DNA of 48,719 nt from Desulfurellaceae bacterium. GTDB lineage: Bacteria > Campylobacterota_A > Desulfurellia > Desulfurellales > Hippeaceae. The stretch covers positions 1 to 48,719 of the forward strand of contig WFYS01000079.1 of NCBI GenBank assembly GCA_015490005.1, read 5' to 3'. The notes under the pieces are model-generated. The model was given only the letters and a program-made list of their open reading frames with translations. It searched no databases and was not told the origin of the DNA. Both the position numbers and the translations under genes were made by a program. Shown one piece after another: positions 26,553-38,207 of the stretch (position 1 is its first letter; every line of letters starts with the position of its first letter).

Positions 26553-28667
26553 ATGACCTTCGTTGAGAGAATTATAGATGGCAAAACGTTAAGAATAGAA
26601 ACTGGGGGGTATGCTAAGCAAGCAGATGGGTCTTGCATTGTTAGATTAGGTGACACAATTGTCTTAGCGACAGCAGTTTCTGACAAAAATCCGCCGAAGG
26701 AATTTTTGGATTTTGTCCCTTTAACTGTAAATTATCAAGAAAGGTTTTACGCTGCTGGAAAAATACCTGGAGGGTTTGTTAAACGCGAAGGCAAACCGTC
26801 CACACACGAAACACTCATCTCAAGGCTAATAGATAGGTCTATAAGACCGCTCTTCCCGAAAGACTACAAGCAAGAAATACAGGTAATTGTCACAACAGTT
26901 AGCGCAGATGGAGAAAATGACCCAGCCATAATAAGCATACTAGCCGCTTCTTGTGCGTTGTGTTTATCAGACATTCCTTTTGATGGGCCAATAGCAGGAG
27001 TTAGAGTAAGTAAAACAAACGACAAACTTGGCGTTTTCGCGCCTATAAACGGGCTAAACGAATCCAATCTCAACTTAATACTTGCAGGTGGAAAAGACAC
27101 CATAAACATGATAGAAGCTGGAGCATTGGAATTAAGTGAAGATGAAATGGTTGAAGCCATAATGTTCGGCAAAGAGTACTTAAAAACTTTGGTAGATATT
27201 CAAGAAGAGTTGATAAAGAAAGAAGCTAAGCCTAAAAGGGAATATATACCCATTGACGTTTCGGAGGATTTAGTAAACAAAATTGAGGAAATTGCTTCTG
27301 AGGAGCTCACCGAGGCAGTTAACATAAAAGAGAAGAAAAAAAGAAATTCTACTATTGAAGACATTTTTAACAAAGTTAAAGAGAGTGTGTTATCTGAATT
27401 TGAGGATGAAGAGCACGTAGAAGAAAAAACAAAAGCAGCATTTGAGGATGTCGTTAAAAATATCATTAGAACAAAGATTATTAATACAGGATTTAGAATA
27501 GACGGAAGAGGCTTAGACGATATAAGACCGATAACATGCGAGGTTGGTGTTTTGCCTCGTGCACACGGGTCAGCGGTGTTTACACGTGGCGAAACGCAAG
27601 CACTGGCTGCAACAACGTTAGGCTCAAAGGAGGATGCACAAATAGTAGATGATGTCTCCGAAGAAGGCTACGAGCGTTTTATGCTTCACTACAACTTTTT
27701 ACCATTCTCAACAGGAGAAGTTAGAAGGCTTGGTCCTCCAGGAAGAAGGGAGATCGGCCACGGCAATTTAGCAAAAAGGGCAATAGAACCCATGCTACCA
27801 GAAGAAGACGAGTTCCCTTATGCCATAAGAGTCGTTTCAGACATACTTGAATCAAACGGCTCAAGTTCCATGGCAACTGTATGTGGAGCTACTCTGTCAT
27901 TAATGGACGCTGGCGTGCCTATTAAAAAACCGGTAAGCGGCGTAGCCATGGGTTTAATAAAATACGATGGTGGTCATGCAATCTTAACAGACATATTGGG
28001 AGATGAAGACCACTACGGTGACATGGATTTTAAAGTAGCAGGGACAAGAGATGGAATAACGGCTCTGCAAATGGATATCAAAATAATGGGTGTAGATGCT
28101 GCTTTATTAAAAGAGGCATTAGAGAAAGCCAAAAAAGCCAGGTTTTTCATTCTTGACAAAATGCTCTCTACGCTACCTGAAACAAGGTCTAACCTATCCA
28201 AATATGCTCCTCAGATAAAAAGTTTAGTAATAGATTCGGACAAAATTAAAGACCTCATAGGTCCAGGGGGCAAAACCATCAAATCTATTATCGATAAAAC
28301 CAATGTAAAAATAGATATCAATCCAGATGGAAAAGTAAACGTTTTTGGTAGCTTAGATTCAGATTTAGAGGGAGCTATATCGATAATAAAAGGAATTACA
28401 GCATCCCTAAAAGAAGGAGATGTAATAGAAGGGGTCGTCACAAGAATTGAAAAATACGGGGCTTTTGTAAAAATATTACCCAACAAAGAAGGATTATTGC
28501 ACATTTCCCAAATATCAAACAATAGAATAACAAATATCTCAGATGTCTTACACATCGGCGACAAGATAAGGGTAAAAATTTCCAATATAGACGAACTCGG
28601 AAGAATAGCACTTTCAAGAAAAAGCCTCCTTAACGAAAATCCTGATGAAGATAAAGATAAAGAGTAG
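26553..28667 (+). CDS. pnp: Polynucleotide phosphorylase
   Basis: 704 residues. Two RNase PH-like domains are separated by a helical segment (about 220-310); the second contains the phosphate/catalytic region TRGETQALAATTLG and GHGNLAKRAIEPMLP. The C-terminus has a KH domain (IGPGGKTIKSIIDKTN) and an S1 domain (GDVIEGVVTRIEKYGAFVKI and LLHISQIS). It degrades RNA 3' to 5' with phosphate. It begins 3 bases after rpsO. Its last 23 bases overlap the M16 peptidase frame. Confidence 0.96.
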   Translation: MTFVERIIDGKTLRIETGGYAKQADGSCIVRLGDTIVLATAVSDKNPPKEFLDFVPLTVNYQERFYAAGKIPGGFVKREGKPSTHETLISRLIDRSIRPLFPKDYKQEIQVIVTTVSADGENDPAIISILAASCALCLSDIPFDGPIAGVRVSKTNDKLGVFAPINGLNESNLNLILAGGKDTINMIEAGALELSEDEMVEAIMFGKEYLKTLVDIQEELIKKEAKPKREYIPIDVSEDLVNKIEEIASEELTEAVNIKEKKKRNSTIEDIFNKVKESVLSEFEDEEHVEEKTKAAFEDVVKNIIRTKIINTGFRIDGRGLDDIRPITCEVGVLPRAHGSAVFTRGETQALAATTLGSKEDAQIVDDVSEEGYERFMLHYNFLPFSTGEVRRLGPPGRREIGHGNLAKRAIEPMLPEEDEFPYAIRVVSDILESNGSSSMATVCGATLSLMDAGVPIKKPVSGVAMGLIKYDGGHAILTDILGDEDHYGDMDFKVAGTRDGITALQMDIKIMGVDAALLKEALEKAKKARFFILDKMLSTLPETRSNLSKYAPQIKSLVIDSDKIKDLIGPGGKTIKSIIDKTNVKIDINPDGKVNVFGSLDSDLEGAISIIKGITASLKEGDVIEGVVTRIEKYGAFVKILPNKEGLLHISQISNNRITNISDVLHIGDKIRVKISNIDELGRIALSRKSLLNENPDEDKDKE

Positions 28668-29838
28668 AGATACTAAAAGCGCTTCCGTGGGCATATTTGT
28701 GCCTGTTGGGAGCGCTTTTGAGTCAGATAGAGAAAGGGGATTAGCCCATTTTATTGAACATATGCTGTTCAAAGGGACGAAGAATCGCACTTACAAAGAT
28801 ATAGCTGCTGACATTGACAAATTGGGAGGCTCTATAAACGCTTTTACATCGACAGAATATACGGTTTTTTATATAAGGGTTTTAAGTGACTTTTTAAAAG
28901 AGGGTTACGATGTGCTCTCAGATATCATAAAAAACTCACTGATAGACGAAAACGAACTAGAAAAGGAAAAAAGCGTTATCATAGAAGAAATAAACATGAC
29001 ATACGACAATCCAGACGAGGCTGTGTATGAGTTTTTTATGGAAAAAGCCGTTGACGGAACTTACGGTAAGTCAACACTCGGCACAAAGGAGCATATAAAA
29101 TCCTACAAAAGGGAAGACTTATTGAACTTTATGGGCAAGTACTACAGACCAAAAAACATGGTAGTATCCGTTGTTGGAGGTAACGTAGACAGCTTTGACT
29201 TTACTATAAATGGATTTTTCTTCGACAAATACAGAAAAGAAGACGGCAAATTAGAGCCTGTATTTTCTTTTAAGCCTGGATTGGACAATATAAAAAGAGA
29301 GATAGCACAAACAAACGTGATTGTTGGCTGTGAATTATTCAACATTTACGACGAAAGAAAATATCCGGCATTTCTACTTAACGATAGTTTTGGCGGAACA
29401 ATGAGCTCAAGATTGTTTCAGTCTATAAGAGAGGAAAAATCGTTATGTTATAGCATTTACTCAAGCATTAAATTGTACACAAAAAGTGGATTGTTATTAA
29501 TCTCTGCCTCAACATCAAATGACAAAGCACAAAAGCTCTTGGATGCGATAAAGCAAGAATTCATAAAACTTAAGAAAAACGGCTTAACGAAAAGAGAATT
29601 TGAAGACGCAAAAACTCATTTTTTAGGCTCTTACGCTTTGGGGTTGGAGTCAAACTTCTCCGTCATGCTAAAACAAGGCATGGATACACTTCTTTATGGA
29701 AACTACGTCGACGAAAATACAATAATGGAAAAAATCAGAAACGTAACGATGGACGATATTCAACAGATAATAGACTTAATAGATTTGGATAAATTCCATG
29801 TGACGTGTTTAGGAAATATAGACGCTTTAAAGTGGTAG
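28645..29838 (+). CDS. M16-family zinc peptidase
   Basis: 397 residues. The inverted zinc motif HFIEH is at residues 35-39 and the third ligand lies in the EEINMTYDNPDE stretch near 114-122. The C-terminal half shows the usual FGGTMSSRLFQSIREEKSLCYSIYS block (in parts). It is a processing-protease/PqqL-type insulinase-fold enzyme, probably cytoplasmic as no signal peptide is seen. Compared with typical members it lacks ~15 N-terminal residues (the usual LDNGL strand). Upstream in-frame codons inside pnp do not restore it. No ribosome site; likely coupled to pnp. Confidence 0.87.
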   Translation: MKIKIKSRDTKSASVGIFVPVGSAFESDRERGLAHFIEHMLFKGTKNRTYKDIAADIDKLGGSINAFTSTEYTVFYIRVLSDFLKEGYDVLSDIIKNSLIDENELEKEKSVIIEEINMTYDNPDEAVYEFFMEKAVDGTYGKSTLGTKEHIKSYKREDLLNFMGKYYRPKNMVVSVVGGNVDSFDFTINGFFFDKYRKEDGKLEPVFSFKPGLDNIKREIAQTNVIVGCELFNIYDERKYPAFLLNDSFGGTMSSRLFQSIREEKSLCYSIYSSIKLYTKSGLLLISASTSNDKAQKLLDAIKQEFIKLKKNGLTKREFEDAKTHFLGSYALGLESNFSVMLKQGMDTLLYGNYVDENTIMEKIRNVTMDDIQQIIDLIDLDKFHVTCLGNIDALKW

Positions 29839-29847
29839 GTGGTTAAT

Positions 29848-30967
29848 ATGAAAAGGTATTTGATGACACCAGGCCCAACACCTGTACCAGAACAGGTGGT
29901 GCTTTCTATGTCAACGCCAATCATTCATCACAGAACGGATGAATTTAAAGGTATCTTCAAAGAAACAGCAGATTTGGCAAAAAGGGTAATGCAAACTAAA
30001 AATGACGTTGTAATGTTTTCATCGAGTGGCTCAGGAGCAATGGAAGCTGCTGTTTCTAATGTTTTAAGCGAAGGCGATAAGGCAATAACTGTAAGCGCTG
30101 GAAAATTTGGTGAAAGGTGGGGGAAAATCGTTAAAGCATTTGGAGCAGAGGCAGTTGAGCTAACCTACGACTACGGAGATTATGCAAAGGTCGAGGATAT
30201 AGAAAATGCTTTAAAAAATAACAAAAACATAAAGGCTGTATATATACAGGCTTCAGAGACATCAACAGGAACTTTTCATCCTATCGACGAAATAGGTTTA
30301 ATGTTAAAGGAAAAGTATCCTGAAGCACTATTTATTGTTGACGGCATAACGGCCTACGGCGCAATTGACGTAAAAACAGATAATTGGAACATAGATATAG
30401 GAATTACAGGCTCACAGAAAGCACTAATGTTACCGCCCGGTTTAGCCCTACTGTCTGTTTCTGAAAAAGCAAAGGATGTAATCGAAAGAAACAAAAATAG
30501 ATTTTTTTATTTCGATATATTAGGAGAGATTGATGCAAAGGCTGGTAAATTCACACCAGCTGTTTCTCTGGTTATTGGTTTAAATACATCATTAAAAATG
30601 ATTTTGGATGAAGGCCTCGATAACGTTTTTAAAAGACACGAAATTCTAGCCAAGGCAACGCAAGAAGCTGTTGTTGCTTTAGGTTTGGAACTTTTAAGTA
30701 AGAAACCGGCAAATTCCTTGACGGCTGTAAAATCACCCCAAAACATCAGTTCAGAAGACATTATTGCCAAGATGAAGGAGTTTGGCGTCGAAATATCGAA
30801 TGGCCAGGGTCATTTGAAGGGAAAAATCTTTAGAATTGCCCATCTTGGATACTTCTATAAACCAGATATCTTGATGTGCATATCCGTCTTAGAAATGGCT
30901 CTAAAGAAGCTGGGCTACAGCGCCAATTTCGGCGATGGCACAAAGAGGGCAATGGAGATATTTTTAG

Positions 30968-30975
<8 letters not shown>
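29848..30975 (+). CDS. Class V aminotransferase, alanine-glyoxylate/serine-pyruvate type
   Basis: 375 residues, fold-type I PLP enzyme. Typical parts are LMTPGPTPVPEQV, IIHHRTDEFKGIF, SSSGSGAMEAAVSN, the cofactor aspartate in FIVDGITAYGAID and the PLP lysine in TGSQKALMLPPGLAL. The closest named activities are alanine-glyoxylate and serine-glyoxylate transamination; the true substrate is not decidable by eye. AGGTGG supports ATG 29848 rather than the GTG at 29839. The 3' end overlaps hisZ by 8 bases. Confidence 0.9.
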
Positions 30976-33155
<2,180 letters not shown>

Positions 33156-33159
33156 AGTC

Positions 33160-33495
33160 ATGTGTATATTTTGCAAAATTGTAAATGGGGATATACCAGC
33201 AGATATAGTATATGAAGATGAAAAATACATGGCTTTCAAAGACATAAAACCAAAAGCTCCTATTCACATTTTAATTATACCCAAAGAACATATAGAAAAG
33301 CTTGCAGATATAGATGATGTAAGCAAAAACGTAATTGGAGATATGGCCATTATAGCGAACAAAGTGGCAAAACAGCTGGGAATTGACAAAACCGGTTACA
33401 GAATAGTAATAAACAACGGGCCAGATGCAGGACAAGAAGTTTATCATATCCACATGCATCTATTAGGCGGAAAAAAACTTATATTTGCATCCTAA
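33160..33495 (+). CDS. HIT-family nucleotide hydrolase (HinT-like)
   Basis: 111 residues. It starts CIFCKIVNGDIPADIVYEDE, a HinT hallmark with a CxxC zinc-type pair, and ends with the catalytic triad motif HIHMHLLGG. HinT proteins hydrolyse AMP-lysine and other nucleoside phosphoramidates. AAGGAGG precedes the ATG. It follows purA by 4 bases. Confidence 0.93.
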   Translation: MCIFCKIVNGDIPADIVYEDEKYMAFKDIKPKAPIHILIIPKEHIEKLADIDDVSKNVIGDMAIIANKVAKQLGIDKTGYRIVINNGPDAGQEVYHIHMHLLGGKKLIFAS

Positions 33496-33496
33496 A

Positions 33497-33946
33497 ATGA
33501 AAATATCTGTCATTCATGGGCCAAACCTAAATCTACTTGGTCTAAGGGAACCATTGGTATATGGAAACAAAACCCTAAAAGGTATAAATAAACAGCTATC
33601 CAACAAAGCGCTCGCTTTGGGTTGTGAAATAGAGTTTTTTCAATCCAACTCAGAGGGCGAGATTGTGGATTACATTCAACTACTTAAAGAAAGAAACTTT
33701 GATGGTTTAATTTTAAATGCCGCTGCATACACTCACACGAGTATCGCTATTAGGGACTCACTGCTCGCTATTGACATACCATTTATAGAAGTTCACATCT
33801 CAAACGTATTTAAAAGGGAAAGCTTTAGGCATAAATCGTATCTTTCAGACATCGCTGTGGGTGTGATTTCAGGGTTTGGCTATATGGGTTATGAGTACGC
33901 TTTAGACTTTATGATTAAGGCTCTAAAACAAGGCGAAATCCGATAA
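33497..33946 (+). CDS. aroQ: 3-dehydroquinate dehydratase, type II
   Basis: 149 residues of the dodecameric type II enzyme: MKISVIHGPNLNLLGLREP, the flexible-lid arginine region, EIEFFQSNSEGEIVDYIQ, LILNAAAYTHTSIAIRD with its catalytic histidine, and EVHISNVFKRESFRHKSYLS (in parts). It acts in the shikimate pathway. The start is ATG 33497, one base after the HIT stop; TTG 33485 is in frame but would add an atypical extension. It overlaps the convergent gene by 32 bases. Confidence 0.94.
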   Translation: MKISVIHGPNLNLLGLREPLVYGNKTLKGINKQLSNKALALGCEIEFFQSNSEGEIVDYIQLLKERNFDGLILNAAAYTHTSIAIRDSLLAIDIPFIEVHISNVFKRESFRHKSYLSDIAVGVISGFGYMGYEYALDFMIKALKQGEIR

Positions 33947-35012
33947 AATCGTTCCTCAAACCAGGCATATAATTGCTCCGTGCTGAGAGGCGAGTCCATC
34001 TTATATAACTAAACCAGCTTCCACCCCTCACCACCTTCGCAAGGGATTGGTAAGGGTTTAAATAAACGGGGTCATGTGAGTTTTTCATTAAATTATATGC
34101 CTTCGAATAATACGTATCTAAACACCATTCAGCGGCGTTACCTAACATATCGTAAAGCCCGAAATTATTTGGCAAGAATCTACCTACAGGAGCAGTTCCA
34201 ACGTAACCGTCTTTACACGGAAAATGTCCTTTTTCAATTTTATATTTTTTCAATTTTTTATAGGCAGTTATATCGTAAAAATTTCCGTATTTACATGCAT
34301 CTTTAGGGGTTTTCCAATATACGTCTCTTTTTAAACCGCCTCGTGCAGCATATTCCCATTCGGCTTCCGTTGGCAGTCTATAAACCTCACCTGTCTTTTT
34401 ATCCAGCCACTGTATATATTTTTCTATCTCATCCCATGAAACATTTACAACCGGTTCATCTGGTTTATTCAAATCGTAGAGCTTTTCACCGCCACTGTTG
34501 TGCGTTGAATCAAACATCCAAAATTGCTTATTTGTAATCTCGTATTTGCCGATAAAGAAACCATGCACGCAAACCTTGTGTCTAGGTTTTTCATCGCTCT
34601 TTGCAAACTTGTCTTTAGGGTTAGAACCCATATAGAAACAACCTCCCGGGATGTAAACAAACTGAATCCCAAGAGTATTTGTGTATTGTTGAGGCCTTAC
34701 AAGTAAAGACCATTTAGAGTTTGTGGGTATTCCATTTGGAAAATCTTTATATACATTCCAGTAAATTCTTTTATTTCTACCAACCTTAACCAATCCAACA
34801 TCACCTTGAAGATGCAGCTGCCGTGTAACGTACACCCTGCCTTTGACTTTAACCTCAATTCCAACTACCGCCTCTTCGTTGGGGTTCCCATTCAAGTCAT
34901 AGTAAAAAACTAGATATTTACCATCCCATCTTACCTGCACATTGCTATACGTAAAGCCAAAGGCATTAATGGACACTATAACAAACAGAAAAACCAGCAA
35001 AATTCTTCTCAT
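33915..35012 (-). CDS. Exported FGE-sulfatase (SUMF1) domain protein, probably non-catalytic
   Basis: 365 residues. A signal peptide (MRRILLVFLFVIVSINAFG) leads to a ~100-residue beta-rich region and then an FGE-sulfatase domain (about 115-363): FVYIPGGCFYMGSNP, KYEITNKQFWMFD, RLPTEAEWEYAARGG, GLYDMLGNAAEWC, VVRGGSWFSYIRWTRLSARS and IGFRLVLEP. In true formylglycine-generating enzymes the GGSW segment carries two copper-binding cysteines; here those positions are Ser and Thr. So a carbohydrate/peptide-binding or structural role is more likely than formylglycine formation. GAGG precedes the ATG. Confidence 0.87.
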   Translation of the reverse strand: MRRILLVFLFVIVSINAFGFTYSNVQVRWDGKYLVFYYDLNGNPNEEAVVGIEVKVKGRVYVTRQLHLQGDVGLVKVGRNKRIYWNVYKDFPNGIPTNSKWSLLVRPQQYTNTLGIQFVYIPGGCFYMGSNPKDKFAKSDEKPRHKVCVHGFFIGKYEITNKQFWMFDSTHNSGGEKLYDLNKPDEPVVNVSWDEIEKYIQWLDKKTGEVYRLPTEAEWEYAARGGLKRDVYWKTPKDACKYGNFYDITAYKKLKKYKIEKGHFPCKDGYVGTAPVGRFLPNNFGLYDMLGNAAEWCLDTYYSKAYNLMKNSHDPVYLNPYQSLAKVVRGGSWFSYIRWTRLSARSNYMPGLRNDFIGFRLVLEP

Positions 35013-35072
35013 TTTTACCTCTATTTTACATCGGATTAATAAAACAAATATTGAGATATCTTGTGTATGAAA

Positions 35073-36389
35073 TTACAGATTACATACTTCGTAAAACTTA
35101 TCTCTATTGCCCTTCTTCTTTTTCGCTTCATACATAGCCATATCAGCTTTATAGAGAACTTTTTCAGAATCATCATTATCATTTTTAGTGTAGATAAAAA
35201 CACCCATACTCAAACCAACAGACACATATTCTCCACTGCTCAGCTTTACCGGATTAGTAACAGCCTTTTCTATTTTTCTAAATATGTTATCCAAATTTTT
35301 CACATCTTTAACAGCTTCTAGTAGGACTACTAACTCATCTCCACCAAATCTTGACACAAAGTCCGATTTTCTAACAGCGTTTTTCAGCCTAGAAGAGATA
35401 ACTCTCAACACCTCATCTCCTTTATCATGACCATATTTATCGTTTATAGGCTTAAAGTTATCCAAATCTATAAAACACACGGCCAAAATATCGTTGCCTC
35501 TCTTTGTCCTCTCGATAGCCCTTTCTAGCTCCTCCTCTAAAGCATATCTATTGTACAGGCCCGTAAGCTGGTCGTGAACAGCTTGATGTTTAAGCTCCTT
35601 TTTCAATCTATGAGCTTCCGTAGTATCAACTGCGCTCCAAATAACACCTTTTCTATCCGGCAAAATCACCGTTGAGCCTGTAACCTCTACCCAAATAACG
35701 TCTCCTTTTTTGCTTCTAAGGCAATATTCCAACGTATTTACCTCTACTTCTCCCCTCACCACCCTTTCAAAAATATTTGCAAATTTTTCATAATGATGCT
35801 GGCTTACATGTATAACTGATGCATTTTTACCTACTATATCTTTCTTTTCATAACCAGTAGATTTTAAGAAAGCTGGATTGGCATCTAAAATAGTCCTCTC
35901 TCCGTCTACAATCAACATCATTGCAGGGTTATTTTCATATAGCGCTTTATGATAAGAAAGGGAATTTTCAAGATTTTTTCTAGTAGCTTTAAGCTCTTTC
36001 TCCACTCTTTTCTGCTTTGTTATATCTATAAAATAGTGCAAGCATATATCTTTCGATAAGGGTACCCACCAAGATTCCCAATAATTATCACAAACAAAGG
36101 TCTCTGTACTTATGGGGTTTTGTCTTTTTAAAGCCTCTTCTAGTTTACAGAAGCTACATTTCATATTATTGGTAATGATACCATTTTCATAAAGCTCCTT
36201 ATTTTCTTTGCTCAACGTTTCTCCATTCCAAAAACCTTTCCAACAAATTTCGCCTATCTTTAGACCAAAAATGTTTTTGGACGTTTTGTTTTGGAACAGT
36301 ATCTTTCTATCTTTACTAATTAACATTACAGGCATATGAAATTTATCTATAATCTCTTCCAAATATTCCAAATTTTCTTCAAAATGCAT
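35073..36389 (-). CDS. PAS-PAS-GGDEF diguanylate cyclase
   Basis: 438 residues, no membrane helix seen. The first PAS domain (about 12-125) carries four cysteines (C49, C78, C81, C100), with the CW and CSFC placement of a known cysteine-bearing PAS subgroup. A coiled coil (126-150) joins a second PAS (about 150-258, ending WVEVTGS...IWSAVDTTEA). The GGDEF domain (270-432) has an inhibitory-site RKSD at 340-343, five residues before GGDEL. GGDEL is a variant of GGDEF that keeps the catalytic D/E. It should make cyclic di-GMP in response to a cytosolic redox, gas or ligand cue. Start assignment is tentative: there is no Shine-Dalgarno. Confidence 0.9.
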   Translation of the reverse strand: MHFEENLEYLEEIIDKFHMPVMLISKDRKILFQNKTSKNIFGLKIGEICWKGFWNGETLSKENKELYENGIITNNMKCSFCKLEEALKRQNPISTETFVCDNYWESWWVPLSKDICLHYFIDITKQKRVEKELKATRKNLENSLSYHKALYENNPAMMLIVDGERTILDANPAFLKSTGYEKKDIVGKNASVIHVSQHHYEKFANIFERVVRGEVEVNTLEYCLRSKKGDVIWVEVTGSTVILPDRKGVIWSAVDTTEAHRLKKELKHQAVHDQLTGLYNRYALEEELERAIERTKRGNDILAVCFIDLDNFKPINDKYGHDKGDEVLRVISSRLKNAVRKSDFVSRFGGDELVVLLEAVKDVKNLDNIFRKIEKAVTNPVKLSSGEYVSVGLSMGVFIYTKNDNDDSEKVLYKADMAMYEAKKKKGNRDKFYEVCNL

Positions 36390-36503
36390 AATTTATAAAA
36401 ACCCCTAAAAAAGCCCCCGCTTGGTTTTAAAATACAACATTTAACATAAAAAATCCACTAAAAAATATTTTTGTTCCCTTTTAGAAAATATTCTCAATTA
36501 AAC

Positions 36504-36530
36504 TTGATTTATTTTAAAATTTGATATATT
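36504..36530 (+). promoter_or_regulatory. Candidate promoter of the proline catabolic genes
   Basis: TTGATT (36504-36509), 15-bp spacer, TATATT (36525-36530), in an AT-rich gap. The leader is ~38 bases and carries AGGAGGTG before ATG 36569. The spacing is short, so confidence is modest. Confidence 0.35.
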
Positions 36531-36568
36531 GTTCATAATAGTGAAAATAATTTAATAGGAGGTGAACC

Positions 36569-38203
36569 ATGCGTAACACAATAGCTAGAGTACCTTTTCC
36601 AGTTAACGAACCAATTTACTCCTACGCCCCTGGCACAGAAGAGAGGGCAAAGTTAAAGGAAGCTATAAAAGAAATCAAATCTAAACAGATAGAAATTCCT
36701 TTGATTATTGGCGGTGAAGAGATAAAAACAGGTAAAACACAAGAAATAATTGAACCTCACAACATAAAAACCGTACTCGGAGTATTCCACAAACCCACAG
36801 AAAAAGAGATTAATATGGCCATTGAGGCAGCTCTTAGCGCACAGAAAAAGTGGAGAGAATATGATTGGATAGATAGGGCAGCTATATTTATGAAGGCCGC
36901 AGAAATTTTAAGCAAAAAGTACAGGTTCTTAATTAATGCTGCAACAATGCTGACAATGAGCAAAAACGCATTTCAAGCAGAAATTGACTCGGCTTGCGAA
37001 CTTATAGATTTCTTGAGATTTAACGTTTACTACATGCAAAAAATCTATGAAGACCAGCCTCTTCACTCGCCGTATGGAACTTGGAACATCATGCAGTATA
37101 GACCATTGGAGGGTTTCATCTTTGCAGTACCGCCATTCAACTTTGTCTCCATTTCAGGTAACTTGCCAACTGCGCCTGCAATTATGGGCAATGTTGTAGT
37201 ATGGAAACCAGCTGCAAATAGTGTTTACGCACCTTATATTTTTATGAAAGCATTACAGGAGGCTGGACTCCCCGATGGTGTTATCAATTTCTTACCTGGT
37301 GATGGCCCTGATGTAGGCCCTTATATATTTTCGTCAGAACATTTTGCAGGTTTACATTTCACTGGCAGTGTAAAAACATTCCAGTGGATGTGGAAAACCG
37401 TTGGAGATAATATAACAAAATACAAAACATACCCAAGAATCGTAGGTGAAACGGGCGGCAAGGATTACATATTTGTTCATAAATCGGCGAATAGAAGGAA
37501 ACTTATAACGGCAATTGTAAGGGGTGCTTACGAATATCAGGGTCAAAAGTGCTCAGCAGTTTCAAGGGTATACGTACCAAAAAACATGTGGAATGAAATA
37601 AAAGATGAACTATTCGCAGAAATTGACAAAATTAAAATGGGTTCTCCTGAAGATTTTACAAACTTCATGAATGCAGTAATAGATAGAAAGGCCTTCGACA
37701 AAATAGTTAACTATATAGAGTATGCAAAATCCGCTTCCGATGCAGAGATAGTAAAAGGCGGAGACTACGATGATTCCTTAGGATATTTTGTAAAACCAAC
37801 AGTAATTTTAACTGAAAATCCACATTTTAAAACTATGGAGGAAGAAATTTTCGGCCCTGTAGTCACAATATATCCTTACGATGATGATAAATACATTGAG
37901 ACACTCCATTTGTGTGACGAGACAAGCCAGTATGGATTAACAGGCTCTATCTTCAGTGAAGACAGGGATGCAACAAGAGTCGCCATTGACATACTCGAAA
38001 ATAGTGCAGGAAATTTCTACATCAACGACAAACCCACAGGTGCAGTTGTAGGTCAGCAACCATTCGGTGGCTCGAGGGCAAGCGGAACAAACGATAAAGC
38101 TGGGAGCCATTTGAACCTATTGAGATGGGTAACAGCAAGGGCAATTAAAGAAAACTTTTTGGCTCCTGAAAGTTTTGAATATCCATTTATGAAAGAGGAG
38201 TGA
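36569..38203 (+). CDS. pruA: 1-pyrroline-5-carboxylate (glutamate semialdehyde) dehydrogenase
   Basis: 544 residues, of the aldehyde dehydrogenase superfamily. Visible motifs are VPPFNFVSISGNLPTAPA, WKPAANSVYAPY, LHFTGSVKTF, IVGETGGKDYIFVHKSA and the catalytic cysteine in YQGQKCSAVSRVYVP. The GETGGKDYIFVH form is that of the P5C dehydrogenases (group of human ALDH4A1). It oxidises glutamate semialdehyde to glutamate with NAD+, completing proline breakdown. It lies 4 bases ahead of proline dehydrogenase. Confidence 0.93.
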   Translation: MRNTIARVPFPVNEPIYSYAPGTEERAKLKEAIKEIKSKQIEIPLIIGGEEIKTGKTQEIIEPHNIKTVLGVFHKPTEKEINMAIEAALSAQKKWREYDWIDRAAIFMKAAEILSKKYRFLINAATMLTMSKNAFQAEIDSACELIDFLRFNVYYMQKIYEDQPLHSPYGTWNIMQYRPLEGFIFAVPPFNFVSISGNLPTAPAIMGNVVVWKPAANSVYAPYIFMKALQEAGLPDGVINFLPGDGPDVGPYIFSSEHFAGLHFTGSVKTFQWMWKTVGDNITKYKTYPRIVGETGGKDYIFVHKSANRRKLITAIVRGAYEYQGQKCSAVSRVYVPKNMWNEIKDELFAEIDKIKMGSPEDFTNFMNAVIDRKAFDKIVNYIEYAKSASDAEIVKGGDYDDSLGYFVKPTVILTENPHFKTMEEEIFGPVVTIYPYDDDKYIETLHLCDETSQYGLTGSIFSEDRDATRVAIDILENSAGNFYINDKPTGAVVGQQPFGGSRASGTNDKAGSHLNLLRWVTARAIKENFLAPESFEYPFMKEE

Positions 38204-38207
38204 AAGA

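Noticed and set aside
36397-36425. AAGC-GGGG-GCTT with T-run upstream of the PAS-GGDEF gene (minus strand)
   Set aside because: The stem is only 4 bp and no gene ends there; it is too weak to call a terminator.
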